A DNA stretch of 64,000 bases, from positions 806,001 through 870,000 of the forward strand of contig CBDAQO010000002.1 of assembly GCA_965199105.1 (NCBI GenBank). Direction: 5' to 3'. Both the position numbers and the translations under genes were made by a program. The stretch's first letter is position 1; the number at the start of each line of letters is the position of its first letter. This document shows, one piece after another, positions 39,144 through 47,997 of the stretch. The notes under the pieces were generated by a model. That model was not told where the DNA came from. It saw only the letters and a list, made by a program, of their open reading frames with translations, and did no database searches. The stretch comes from LMUY01 sp965199105 (GTDB lineage Bacteria; Pseudomonadota; Alphaproteobacteria; Acetobacterales; Acetobacteraceae).

Positions 39144-41804
39144 TTGCCTTTATGGACCGAGTTCTGGGCCAAAGCTCGGCCGGAAGGTGAGAACGATCGG
39201 GCCAAGCATCCGTTTGTGGCCCATGCTCTGGACGTCGCAGCCACCGCCGTTCTGCTACCGCACCCGTTGCGGCATACCATGGCGCGGCAGACGCTGGGTT
39301 TTCTGGTCGCGCTGCACGACATCGGCAAGCTGTCCCGGCCGTTCCAAGCCAAGGACGCGCGGCATTGGCCGGAGCGGGTGCTCGGGCCGTTGCGACCGGC
39401 AGACCTGGCCGGCCCGCGGCACGATGCCATAGGGTTTAATCTCCTGCACAAAGAACTGCCGACATCGCTGGATGCCGTGTTGCCACCTCGACAAAGGTCA
39501 GGCTCGAACGGATGGATCCGTTCCGAACGCGCCCATCTGTTCCAAGCGCTGGCGGGTCATCACGGCAGTCCGGTCACGCCCGTCGAAAGCGGGTCAGACG
39601 GGCTGTGTGACGCGTGCAAAGCCGCAGCCGCCGCGTTCATCCAAGCCATGCTGGACCTGTTCCGTCCCGAACCGCTCCCCGTGCCCAACTCTGCGGCGCA
39701 GCTCGGGTGGGATTTGGCGGGTGTGGTGACGCTGGCGGACTGGATCGGTTCGCGGCAAAGCTGGTTCCCGTACGCGACGGCAGAGCAGGCGGAGGATCCT
39801 GCCGGCTATTTCTGGAACCACGCGCTGCCCCAAGCCTCCGCCGCGCTGGCCGCGTCCGGCATGGTAGTCGCCGTGCCCTCGGTCTTCAGAGGGGTGCAGG
39901 TGCTGTTCCCCACCATCACCATACCGTCCCCCGTTCAACGGTGGGCGACGGAAGTTCCGCTGCCTCCAGGACCGGTGCTGGCCGTGGTCGAGGACGTGAC
40001 GGGCAGCGGCAAAACGGAGGCGGCCGTCACGCTCACGCACCGGCTGTTGGCCTCGGGGCAGGCCCGAGGCGTGTTCATGGCGTTGCCGACTATGGCCACC
40101 GCGAACGCGATGTTCGGCCGCATGGCCGATGCCTATCGCGCGCTATTCCAGTCCGATAGCCACCCATCGCTGGTGCTGGCGCATGGCCGTGCCGGGCTGG
40201 ACCCGCGGTTCGGGGCGGTCATGCAGGGCACCGCTGTGCCGGATCGGGACACGGCTTATCCGGCTGATACGCCGTCGGAAATCCATTGCGCGTCCTGGCT
40301 GTTCGAGGATCGGCGCCGGGCGCTGCTGGCCGAGTTCGGCGTGGGCACGATCGACCAGGCGATCCTAGCGGTGCTGCCAGTGCGCCACGCCGTGCTGCGG
40401 CAGCAGGGGCTGAAGGGTAAGGTGCTGGTGGTGGACGAGGTGCACGCGTTCGACCCCTACATGCAACGCGAATTGGTGGAGCTGCTGCGCTTTCATGCGG
40501 CGCTCGGCGGCTCGGTGATCCTGCTGTCCGCTACACTCACACAGGTGGATCGGGCGATGCTGGTCAACGCCTTTCGCGACGGGCTGGGGGAAGGCAAGGC
40601 GGTCTTGGTGGCGGACGCTTATCCGCTCGCAACGCTGGCCTCGGCCGCATCTGTCGTGGAGACGCCATGTGCAGTCCGCGACGGCTTGGCCCGGCGTGTG
40701 GCCGTCACCCGGGTGCCTAGCGCGGACGCAGCCTTGGCCCGTATTCTGGACGCGGCGCAGGCGGGGGCGGCCGTCGCCTGGGTGCGCAACACGGTGGACG
40801 ATGCGATCGCCGCCGCCGCCAGCGTGCGCGCGGCCGGGCTGGAGCCGCTGCTGTTCCACGCCCGCTTCGCCATGACGGACCGGCTGACGGTGGAGGCGGA
40901 GGTGCTGCGCCGCTTTGGCCGGCGGAGCGCCGGGGCAGACCGGCAAGGCGTGCTGATCGCCACGCAGGTGATCGAGCAGTCGCTCGACTTGGATTTCGAT
41001 TTGCTGTGCACCGATGTCGCGCCGGTGGACCTGCTGATCCAGCGTGCCGGCCGGTTGTGGCGGCATGAAAGGGGGGCTCGATCGATGTCCGGACCCGAAC
41101 TGCTTGTGGTCTCGCCGGAGCCGATCGACGATCCCGGCTTGGGCTGGATCCGGGACCTGCTGCCAGGTACTGCCGCGGTGTATCGGGACCCGGCGCTGCT
41201 GTGGCGCAGCGCGCGGGCCGTGTTCGCGTCTGGCGGCATCAGCACGCCGGGTGATGTGCGGCGTTTGATCGAGACGGTGGCGGACGACACGGCAGAGGGC
41301 GCGATCCCGCCCGGCCTTGCCGCGCAGGCGGGAAAGCAGGAGGGCAAGGACTGGTCCGATCGTGGAATGGCCCGCATGAACGTACTGAAGCTCGATGAAG
41401 GCTACGCCCGCGGCACTGGGCTGTGGGAGCCGGACACGCGCACGCCCACCCGGCTGGAGGACCGGCCACAGGTTGTGCTGCGCCTGGCCGTGGTGTGCGA
41501 CGGCGCTGTGGTGCCCTATGCGAACGATGCGGATGTGCGGCGGGCCTGGTCGCTGTCGGAGGTGAGTGTTGCGGAGGACCGGGTTGCCGCGTGCCCGGTG
41601 CCGTACGGCCTGGCGGAAGCGACGGAAGCTGCGCGGGCGACATGGGGTCGCTGGGAGCGGGAAAGCCCGAATATACTGTTGGCGGTGATGACGCGGGAGG
41701 GCGAGCACTATACCCTGCATGTCGAAACGGGGCAGGGGGAGGCTGCCACCGTGGTGTATGACCCGCGTCTTGGACTGTTGTTGGACAGCAGACTAGCGGG
41801 ATGA
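39144..41804 (+). CDS. cas3: type I-E CRISPR helicase-nuclease Cas3
   Basis: An 886-residue Cas3, recruited by Cascade to unwind and degrade target DNA. N-terminal HD nuclease: HALDVAA near 30 and ALHDIGK near 58. Superfamily 2 helicase: Walker A VTGSGKTEAA near 287, LVVDEVHAFD (DEVH box) near 431, LLSATLT near 457, QVIEQSLDLDFDLL near 611 and QRAGRLWRH near 634. The TTG at 39144 has GGAG 5 bases upstream. First gene of the type I-E operon; a 127-bp gap holding a CRISPR-repeat-like hairpin separates it from cas8e. Confidence 0.95.
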   Translation: MPLWTEFWAKARPEGENDRAKHPFVAHALDVAATAVLLPHPLRHTMARQTLGFLVALHDIGKLSRPFQAKDARHWPERVLGPLRPADLAGPRHDAIGFNLLHKELPTSLDAVLPPRQRSGSNGWIRSERAHLFQALAGHHGSPVTPVESGSDGLCDACKAAAAAFIQAMLDLFRPEPLPVPNSAAQLGWDLAGVVTLADWIGSRQSWFPYATAEQAEDPAGYFWNHALPQASAALAASGMVVAVPSVFRGVQVLFPTITIPSPVQRWATEVPLPPGPVLAVVEDVTGSGKTEAAVTLTHRLLASGQARGVFMALPTMATANAMFGRMADAYRALFQSDSHPSLVLAHGRAGLDPRFGAVMQGTAVPDRDTAYPADTPSEIHCASWLFEDRRRALLAEFGVGTIDQAILAVLPVRHAVLRQQGLKGKVLVVDEVHAFDPYMQRELVELLRFHAALGGSVILLSATLTQVDRAMLVNAFRDGLGEGKAVLVADAYPLATLASAASVVETPCAVRDGLARRVAVTRVPSADAALARILDAAQAGAAVAWVRNTVDDAIAAAASVRAAGLEPLLFHARFAMTDRLTVEAEVLRRFGRRSAGADRQGVLIATQVIEQSLDLDFDLLCTDVAPVDLLIQRAGRLWRHERGARSMSGPELLVVSPEPIDDPGLGWIRDLLPGTAAVYRDPALLWRSARAVFASGGISTPGDVRRLIETVADDTAEGAIPPGLAAQAGKQEGKDWSDRGMARMNVLKLDEGYARGTGLWEPDTRTPTRLEDRPQVVLRLAVVCDGAVVPYANDADVRRAWSLSEVSVAEDRVAACPVPYGLAEATEAARATWGRWERESPNILLAVMTREGEHYTLHVETGQGEAATVVYDPRLGLLLDSRLAG

Positions 41805-41840
41805 TCCGTTGTCCGAGAGAGGTTGGGCAAGCGGCCAGCC

Positions 41841-41900
41841 ACGTTCCCTGCAGCGCGGGGATAGAGGTAAGTTGTCAGATAGAGGTTTTAGGAGATTGAC
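41841..41900 (+). ncRNA. candidate crRNA-like RNA: degenerate CRISPR repeat plus spacer-like segment
   Basis: Bases 41843-41862 reproduce positions 3-23 of the array repeat with 19 of 21 positions kept (T for C at 41849, one G missing from the loop). The Cas6e-type hairpin is retained: CCCTGC 41846-41851 with GCGGGG 41855-41860, one U-G pair. After the expected 8-nt handle (41861-41868, diverged from ATGAACCG) comes a spacer-like stretch. Its 41871-41887 part matches 41808-41824 at 15 of 17 bases. Its 41888-41899 part is the exact reverse complement of 41963-41974 inside the cas8e start. This resembles creA/creR-type mini-CRISPR RNAs of type I cas operons. Transcription and function are inferred. 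Confidence 0.5.
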
Positions 41901-41931
41901 GGCCGCTAAATGATGTTGATACCGTTGCGCC

Positions 41932-43620
41932 ATGGTAAAGACCGACTCGGTGGGATCAGTCTTCAATCTCCTAACCACGCCATGGCTCCCAGTGCGGCGG
42001 CAGTCTGGCTCTGACGTTGTCGCGCCGTGGCAGCTTACCGAGTTTATCGACACCGACCCCATCCTCGCCCTGGATTGGCCCCGTGCCGACTTCCAGGTGG
42101 CCACCTTGGAGTTCCTGGTCGGCTTGCTGGCGACGACCTGTCCGCCCGCCCGAGAGCGAGACTGGCTGGATGGTTGGGACGCACCGCCTGAACCCGCCGT
42201 TCTCGAAGCCGCGTTTGCGCCTTACACGCATGCTTTCGACCTCGATGGGCCTGGCCCGCGGTTCATGCAGGATTTCGAAGACCTCGTTTCGCCCACCGAA
42301 CCGATCGAACGCCTCCTGATCGAAGCGCCCGGCGCCAGTACGACCGGGCGCAACACCGACCTGCTGGTCCATCGCAACCAAGTGGCCACGCTCGGCCGCC
42401 CCGCCGCCGGGATCGCGCTCTACACCTTTCAAGCCTGGGCTCCCGCTGGAGGGGCTGGCAACCGCACGGGGCTGCGCGGCGGCGGCCCGCTGACCACGCT
42501 CGTGCTGCCGGGCGCCCGTCAGACGCTGTTCCACACAATTTGGGCCAACGTGCCGCAGGGCAAGCCGCCTGAACCGGCGGATTTGCCGCGCGTCTTCCCT
42601 TGGCTGGCCCCGACCATCGGGTCCAGCACCGGGCGCATCGTCACGCCGGACACTGCGCACCCACTGCTTGCCTGGTGGGGCATGCCGCGCCGCATCCGGT
42701 TAAACATCCAACCCTGCGATCCAGCCCAACCCTGCGGCCTGACCGGACAGCCCGACAGCATGCAGATCACCGGCTGGCGGCAGCGACCGCATGGCGCCAA
42801 CTACGAAAAATGGGGCGGCGCGCACGCGCTGACGCCGCATTACCGCCTCAAGCCGAACAGCGAGCTCCTTGCCCTGCATCCCCAACCCGGCGGCATTGGC
42901 TACCGTCACTGGCTGGGTTTGGTGGTTTCTGACGTTGAGGGCCTGCGGGTGACCGCTGGAACCATCGGCACCTGGCGAAGCGGCCGGGACCTCGACACCC
43001 GCGGCGATGACCCTGCTCATGGCCGGGAAGACCGCTTTCTCGCCGCCGGGTTCGACATGGACAACATGAAAGCCCGCGGCTTCGTCGAAAGCGAGATGCC
43101 GCTGCCCGCCATTCCCGATGCGAAGACTCGGCTGCGGGTGGATGAGTTGGCCCGTGCCCTGATCAAGGCCGCCGACCAGGTGGCCAATTCGCTGCGCCGG
43201 GCCGTGCGGGACGCGCTGTTCGGGCCTGGGGCCACGGTGAAGCTCGACTGGGAGCTACTGTCCGCAGTGCGCGAGCAAGTGTGGGAGCAGACCGAGCCGG
43301 CCTTCCACGACGCGCTGGCCCGCGAAGCCCGCCGGACGGATGCCGACCCCCTGGGCCCGGAGCGCGCCGCGTGGCTGCGGCGGCTGCGCACGACCGCCCT
43401 GGCCTTGTTCGACGTGACGGCGCCACTGGATGCGGATGGCGGCACCCTGCCGAAGTCGGACGAGGCAATCCGGCGCCTGCTACGGGCCCGGCGCAACCTG
43501 GCTTTTGCGCTTACCGGCTACAGCGCGGACGGGGCCGACCTGTTCGTCAAGCTGTCCTTGCCTCCCGCTGAGACAAAGCCTGCCAAGACCAAGCCAGCCC
43601 GGAAAGCGCGCGCCCCATGA
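41932..43620 (+). CDS. casA: type I-E Cascade large subunit Cas8e (Cse1/CasA)
   Basis: A 562-residue Cse1, which recognises the PAM and recruits Cas3. Family features: FNLLTTPWLPVRR at residues 12-24, ALDWPRADFQVATLEFLVGL near 45-65, HRNQVATLGRPAAGIALYTF near 148, and a helical C-terminal bundle from about 390 on. The ATG at 41932 lacks a strong Shine-Dalgarno. A 12-bp inverted repeat (41888-41899/41963-41974) could fold the mRNA around the start. It ends in an ATGA overlap with cse2. Confidence 0.95.
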   Translation: MVKTDSVGSVFNLLTTPWLPVRRQSGSDVVAPWQLTEFIDTDPILALDWPRADFQVATLEFLVGLLATTCPPARERDWLDGWDAPPEPAVLEAAFAPYTHAFDLDGPGPRFMQDFEDLVSPTEPIERLLIEAPGASTTGRNTDLLVHRNQVATLGRPAAGIALYTFQAWAPAGGAGNRTGLRGGGPLTTLVLPGARQTLFHTIWANVPQGKPPEPADLPRVFPWLAPTIGSSTGRIVTPDTAHPLLAWWGMPRRIRLNIQPCDPAQPCGLTGQPDSMQITGWRQRPHGANYEKWGGAHALTPHYRLKPNSELLALHPQPGGIGYRHWLGLVVSDVEGLRVTAGTIGTWRSGRDLDTRGDDPAHGREDRFLAAGFDMDNMKARGFVESEMPLPAIPDAKTRLRVDELARALIKAADQVANSLRRAVRDALFGPGATVKLDWELLSAVREQVWEQTEPAFHDALAREARRTDADPLGPERAAWLRRLRTTALALFDVTAPLDADGGTLPKSDEAIRRLLRARRNLAFALTGYSADGADLFVKLSLPPAETKPAKTKPARKARAP

Positions 43621-44156
43621 TGCACCCGACGGATGCCGCCCCTGCCGTATTTGCCTGGTGGGACGAAATCCGCCCGGACCCGGCAAACCAGCGCCCCGGG
43701 GATCGGGTTGCGTTTGCCCGCCTTCGCCGCTGCGCCACCGTGGCCGAGGCGATGCAGGAAACGGCCACCATATTGCTGTTCCGTCGGCTGCGCGGCACCG
43801 GCCCGGGGGACCTGCCGAAGGCCGCCCTCACTGCCGCCGTGCTCGCCCATGTGCGGGCGGACGTATCCGGCGTCAGCGTGGCCCGCCATGTCGGCCCCTC
43901 CAGCCTGGAAACGCCGGAGACCGCCCTGTTGAAGCCATTGCGCTTCCGCCGCCTGATGGAAACCGTCGGCTGGGATGAGCGCCTCACGGCCTTCCGCCGC
44001 CTCGCCGCGCTCGCCGGCGCCAGCTTGCCGGTTCAGGACCTCGCGCGCGCGCTGTTGTTTTGGAACGACGAGCGCCGCCGCCGCTGGGTGCTCGATTACT
44101 GGAACGCCATGCCGCCACCGTCACCCGCCGAACCCGCGAAGGATGCCACCCCGTGA
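43617..44156 (+). CDS. casB: type I-E Cascade small subunit Cse2 (CasB)
   Basis: A 179-residue alpha-helical small subunit that stabilises the R-loop. FAWWDEIRPDPANQRPGDRV at the N-terminus, then FARLRRCATVAEAM, and LKPLRFRRLMET and LLFWNDERRRRWVLDYWNAM near the C-terminus are typical of Cse2. Overlaps both neighbours (ATGA before, GTGA after), so Cascade subunits are translationally coupled. Confidence 0.93.
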   Translation: MMHPTDAAPAVFAWWDEIRPDPANQRPGDRVAFARLRRCATVAEAMQETATILLFRRLRGTGPGDLPKAALTAAVLAHVRADVSGVSVARHVGPSSLETPETALLKPLRFRRLMETVGWDERLTAFRRLAALAGASLPVQDLARALLFWNDERRRRWVLDYWNAMPPPSPAEPAKDATP

Positions 44157-45202
44157 GCCGCTTCCTGCAACTCCATTTGCTGACATTCTTTCCGCCCGCC
44201 AACCTCAACCGCGACGACACCGGCCGGCCGAAGACCGCGGTGGTGGGTGGCGCGACCCGGCTGCGTTTGTCGTCCCAGGCGCTCAAGCGGGCCTGGCGTT
44301 GCAGCCCGGTGTTCGCGGAGGCGCTGGCCGGGCATATGGGCGCCCGCACTCAGCGGTTTGGCGAGGAGGTGCAGCGCCACTTGGCGGGGCGTGGCCTGGC
44401 GCCAGAAAAGGCGCAGGCGGTGGCACGCAGCATTGCCGAGGTGTTCGGCAAGCTGAAGGACGCCAAGGACGCCAATCCCGCGCGCATCGAGCAACTCGCC
44501 TTCCTGTCGCCGGAGGAGCAGGCGGCGGCGCTGGCCGTGGCCGAGCGGGTCGCCGCTGGAGAGGTGGTGGACATCAAGACTGCAGGCTTGCTGCGCCAGG
44601 CGGACACCGCCGCCGACATCGCCCTGTTCGGCCGCATGCTGGCCAGCGACCCCGGCTACAACCGTGAGGCCGCCGCCCAGGTTGCCCACGCCATCACCAC
44701 CCACAAGGTGACGATTGAGGATGACTACTACACGGCGGTGGATGACCTCAAAACGCGGGAGGAGGATGCAGGCGCCGGGTTCCTGGGCGAGGCGGCGTTC
44801 GGCTCCGGCGTGTTCTACCTCTATGTGTGCGTGGACTGTGCCCTACTGGTGCGCAACCTCGGCGGTGACGAGGACGCCGCGGTGCTGGCTGCCACGACGA
44901 TTGGCGCGTTGGTGGAGGCGGCGGCCACCGTCGCGCCGCGCGGCAAGCAAAACAGTTTTGCCGCCCATGGCCTCGCCCATTACGTGCTCGCCGAGCGTGG
45001 CGACGTGCAACCCCGCACGCTGGCCGGCGCCTTCGCCAACCCGGTGGGCGGCACCAACCTGCTGCGGGACTCGATCAAAGAGCTGGACAACTATCGCGCT
45101 GCCCTCAACCGAACCTACGGCGCCTCCGGCCAGTTCAGTTATACCATGCAGGTCGGGGGTGAGGGCGACTTGCCGGGCTTGCTCGCCTTCGCCCAGGGCT
45201 GA
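44153..45202 (+). CDS. casC: type I-E Cascade backbone Cas7e (CasC)
   Basis: A 349-residue Cas7 RAMP protein forming the hexameric crRNA backbone. FLQLHLLTFFPPANLNRDDT at the N-terminus and LRLSSQALKRAWR near 38 are classical Cas7e motifs; the C-terminal half has NSFAAHGLAHYVL. The GTG at 44153 overlaps the cse2 stop (GTGA). Five bases separate its stop from cas5. Confidence 0.95.
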   Translation: MSRFLQLHLLTFFPPANLNRDDTGRPKTAVVGGATRLRLSSQALKRAWRCSPVFAEALAGHMGARTQRFGEEVQRHLAGRGLAPEKAQAVARSIAEVFGKLKDAKDANPARIEQLAFLSPEEQAAALAVAERVAAGEVVDIKTAGLLRQADTAADIALFGRMLASDPGYNREAAAQVAHAITTHKVTIEDDYYTAVDDLKTREEDAGAGFLGEAAFGSGVFYLYVCVDCALLVRNLGGDEDAAVLAATTIGALVEAAATVAPRGKQNSFAAHGLAHYVLAERGDVQPRTLAGAFANPVGGTNLLRDSIKELDNYRAALNRTYGASGQFSYTMQVGGEGDLPGLLAFAQG

Positions 45203-45207
45203 CGGGG

Positions 45208-45960
45208 GTGGCGGATTTCCTCACTTTCGCGCTGGTGGCCCCGTTGGCCTCATTCGGCAGCCTGGCCGTGGGCGAACGGCGGCAAGGCTGGGACCGGCCC
45301 GGCCGATCCGCCGTGTTGGGCCTGGTCGGCGCCTGCCTCGGGATAGAGCGCGCGGACGAGGCCGGGCAGGCTGCCCTGGCGGGGGAGTACGGCCTGGCGC
45401 TGCTCTGCGAACGGCCTGGCCTGCTGCTGGCCGACTACCACACGGCGCAGGTGCCGTCGGCCCAACGCAACCGCCGCTTCCGGACGCGGGCGGCGGAGCT
45501 GGGTGTGCCCAAGCGGGAGTTAAACACGATCCTGACCCGCCGGGATTATCGCACCGGCGCGTGGCACCTTGCGGCACTTTGGCTGCGCGATGGGCAGCCG
45601 CGCTGGCCGCTCGAGGCGATTGCGTCCGCGATGCGACACCCCGCGTTCGTGCCGTATCTCGGTCGCAAGAGCTGCCCGCTTGGCCTTCCCCTCGCCCCGC
45701 AGATCGCGACTGCCGACGACGCGCCTGCCGCGTTGTTGGGGCGGCATGCTAGCGGGCCGGAAGCCGGGTTGCGCACCCGTTTGCTGCCAGAGAGCGCCGG
45801 GCAGCCGGCGCCCGAGCCGATCATCATGCTAGACGCCGCCGACCTCGGACCGGACGACACGCCGCTGCGGGTGGAGATGCGGCGGGACCAGCCTCGCTCC
45901 CGCCGGCTGTGGCAGTTCGACGTGCGGCGCGAGGCGGTGCTGCCCGCCCGTTTACGATGA
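45208..45960 (+). CDS. casD: type I-E Cascade subunit Cas5e (CasD)
   Basis: A 250-residue Cas5 RAMP that caps the crRNA 5' handle. FLTFALVAPLASFGSLAVGE at residues 4-23 and the following RQGWDRPGRSAVLGLVGACLGI are typical; ILTRRDYRTGAWHLAALW lies near 112. GTG start at 45208. Ends in an ATGA overlap with cas6e. Confidence 0.94.
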   Translation: MADFLTFALVAPLASFGSLAVGERRQGWDRPGRSAVLGLVGACLGIERADEAGQAALAGEYGLALLCERPGLLLADYHTAQVPSAQRNRRFRTRAAELGVPKRELNTILTRRDYRTGAWHLAALWLRDGQPRWPLEAIASAMRHPAFVPYLGRKSCPLGLPLAPQIATADDAPAALLGRHASGPEAGLRTRLLPESAGQPAPEPIIMLDAADLGPDDTPLRVEMRRDQPRSRRLWQFDVRREAVLPARLR

Positions 45961-46658
45961 CGCCGTCGGCGACACCAACCCTGTGGCTCTCCCGCGTGCG
46001 GCTGCGGCAGGACGCGGCGGTGGCGGCGCTGGCCTCCCTGCTGATGCCGCGCGGGCAATCCAGCGCCGCATCGGGTCACCACCTGGTGTGGGCGCTGTTC
46101 GCCGACGGCCCGGCGCGGCGGCGGGACTTCTTGTGGCGCGAGGAGGCGCCCGGCCGGTTTCTGACGCTTTCTGCCCGGCCGCCAGCGGCGTTGGACCTGT
46201 TCGAGGTAGAGTCCAAGCCGTTCGAGCCTATGCTGGCGGCTGGCGAGCGGCTCGGCTTCACCCTGCGCGCCAATGCCGCAGTCGACCGGGCCGGGCCAGG
46301 GCGGCGCAGCAAGCGGCACGACGTGGTGATGGACGCGCTGCACGCCCTACCGCGCGACACGAGGGCCGACACGCGGCTTGAGGCGGTGGTTCAGGCGGGG
46401 CGAGCCTGGCTCGGCCGCCAGGGCCTAGCGCACGGCTTCGCCCCCGAGCCCGGGGTGGGCGTCGACGGTTACGACCGCGTCCCCGTCCGGCGCGATGGCG
46501 CCAGCTCGGCCATCTTCGGCGTTCTGGAGCTCACTGGCGCCCTGACCGTGCAGGACCCGGCGCGTTTCACCTCGGCACTTGCCGCCGGGTTCGGCCGCGC
46601 GCGCGCCTACGGCTACGGCCTGATGCTGATCCGGCGCCTACCGTCCCGGGCGACATGA
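45957..46658 (+). CDS. casE: type I-E crRNA endoribonuclease Cas6e (CasE)
   Basis: A 233-residue Cas6e that cleaves the repeat hairpin and stays on the crRNA 3' end. LWLSRVRLRQDAAV at the N-terminus, ASGHHLVWALFAD near residue 40 with a candidate catalytic His, and the C-terminal Gly-rich loop FGRARAYGYGLMLIRRL are visible. It should also process any repeat-like hairpin of matching fold, such as the one at 41843-41862. Confidence 0.94.
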   Translation: MTPSATPTLWLSRVRLRQDAAVAALASLLMPRGQSSAASGHHLVWALFADGPARRRDFLWREEAPGRFLTLSARPPAALDLFEVESKPFEPMLAAGERLGFTLRANAAVDRAGPGRRSKRHDVVMDALHALPRDTRADTRLEAVVQAGRAWLGRQGLAHGFAPEPGVGVDGYDRVPVRRDGASSAIFGVLELTGALTVQDPARFTSALAAGFGRARAYGYGLMLIRRLPSRAT

Positions 46659-47614
46659 CCCAGCCGATGCCGGGCCTACCACCGCTGCGGCCTATTCCGC
46701 TGAAGGACCGAGCGTCCATCGTGTTCCTCGAAAAGGGCCGGTTGGACGTGCTGGACGGCGCATTCGTGTTGGTGGACGAGAATGGCGTGTGCATCCAGAT
46801 CCCGGTGGGCGGCATCGCCTGCCTGATGCTGGAGCCGGGCACGCGCGTGTCGCACATGGCGGTGGCGCTGGCCGCGTGCGCCGGAACACTGCTGATCTGG
46901 GTGGGGGAAGCCGGCGTGCGGCTCTATGCGGCGGGGCAACCGGGCGGCGCGCGGGCGGACCGGTTGCTGTATCAGGCTCGCCTCGCATTGGATGACGATC
47001 TGCGGCTGCGCGTGGTGCGCCGCATGTATGCCGTCCGCTTCGGCGAGGACGCACCGGCCCGGCGGTCGGTCGATCAGCTTCGCGGCATCGAGGGCGCGCG
47101 GGTCCGGGAGCTCTACAGAGCCTTGGCGACCCGGCATGGCGTGACTTGGGGCGGCCGATCCTACGATCCGCATGATTGGGGCACGGCGAACACGGTCAAT
47201 CGCTGCCTATCCGCCGCCACCTCGGCGCTTTACGGGCTGACCGAGGCAGCCGTGCTGGCCGCTGGCTATGCCCCAGCGCTTGGCTTTCTGCACACGGGCA
47301 AGCCGCAAAGCTTCGTCTATGACATTGCCGACCTGTTCAAGTTCGAAACAGTCGTTCCGGAAGCGTTCCGCGTGGCGGCCGCCGCCGAAGCGGGGCGCCC
47401 CCTCGATGGTCACCCGGTGACCGACCCGGTGGGCGAAACTCGCCGCCGCTGTCGCGACGCATTCCGCCGGACGGATCTGCTAAGTAAATTGATCCCGGCG
47501 ATCGAGGACGTGCTTGCGGCGGGCGGCATCGCGCGGCCCGAAGCTTCGCCGGAGGCGATGCCGATCGCGTTCGAAGATCGGGAGGGTATTGGCGATGATG
47601 GTCATCGTGGTTGA
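46655..47614 (+). CDS. cas1: type I-E CRISPR integrase Cas1
   Basis: A 319-residue Cas1e catalysing spacer integration with Cas2. The N-terminal KDRASIVFLEKGRLDVLDGA and the helical domain with LRGIEGARVRELY (catalytic Glu), LGFLHTGKPQSFVYDIADLF (His and Asp) are intact. ATGA overlap with cas6e; overlaps cas2 by 20 bp. Since leader and cas1-cas2 are intact, adaptation should be possible. Confidence 0.96.
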   Translation: MTQPMPGLPPLRPIPLKDRASIVFLEKGRLDVLDGAFVLVDENGVCIQIPVGGIACLMLEPGTRVSHMAVALAACAGTLLIWVGEAGVRLYAAGQPGGARADRLLYQARLALDDDLRLRVVRRMYAVRFGEDAPARRSVDQLRGIEGARVRELYRALATRHGVTWGGRSYDPHDWGTANTVNRCLSAATSALYGLTEAAVLAAGYAPALGFLHTGKPQSFVYDIADLFKFETVVPEAFRVAAAAEAGRPLDGHPVTDPVGETRRRCRDAFRRTDLLSKLIPAIEDVLAAGGIARPEASPEAMPIAFEDREGIGDDGHRG

Positions 47615-47930
47615 AGCCGCGCCACCCCGGCTGCGCGGCCGGCTGGCGGTGTGGCTGGTGGAGGTGCGGGCCGGCGTTTACGTCGGAAGCTATGGCCGCA
47701 GGGTGCGCGAGATGATCTGGGGCCACGTGCTGGCCTATATCGAGGATGGCAATGCGGTAATTGCGTGGGCGGCTTCCGAGGACGCCGGATTCGCCTTTGA
47801 TACCTGCGGCCTGAACCGCCGGGTGCCGGTTGACTTGGACGGCCTGCGTCTTGTTCAGTTCGGTCCCGAAGCAGCGTTGCCGCGCGACCTCGGCCCGATG
47901 GCGCAGCCCGCTCGCCGCCGAGGCCGATAA
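47595..47930 (+). CDS. cas2: type I-E CRISPR adaptation protein Cas2
   Basis: A 111-residue Cas2e: MMVIVVEAAPPRLRGRLAVW, then EVRAGVYVGSYGRRVREMIW. A Cas2e dimer bridges two Cas1 dimers during spacer capture. The start within cas1 (47595) follows GGAGGGTATTGGCG. The array leader begins directly after its stop. Confidence 0.95.
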   Translation: MMVIVVEAAPPRLRGRLAVWLVEVRAGVYVGSYGRRVREMIWGHVLAYIEDGNAVIAWAASEDAGFAFDTCGLNRRVPVDLDGLRLVQFGPEAALPRDLGPMAQPARRRGR

Positions 47931-47997
47931 GCGGGGCGCAATCCGTGGGTTCTTTGACTCGGGAAATAGGAAAGAAGATCAGGCACTTCTAGGAAGA
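47931..47997 (+). promoter_or_regulatory. CRISPR leader
   Basis: 67 bp between cas2 and the first repeat, more AT-rich than the cas genes (TTTGACTCGGGAAATAGG, then AAAGAAGATC). It is on the cas2 side, and the repeats nearest to it are perfect while distal ones vary, which fixes the array polarity. A TTGACT near 47953 may be the -35 element. Confidence 0.65.
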
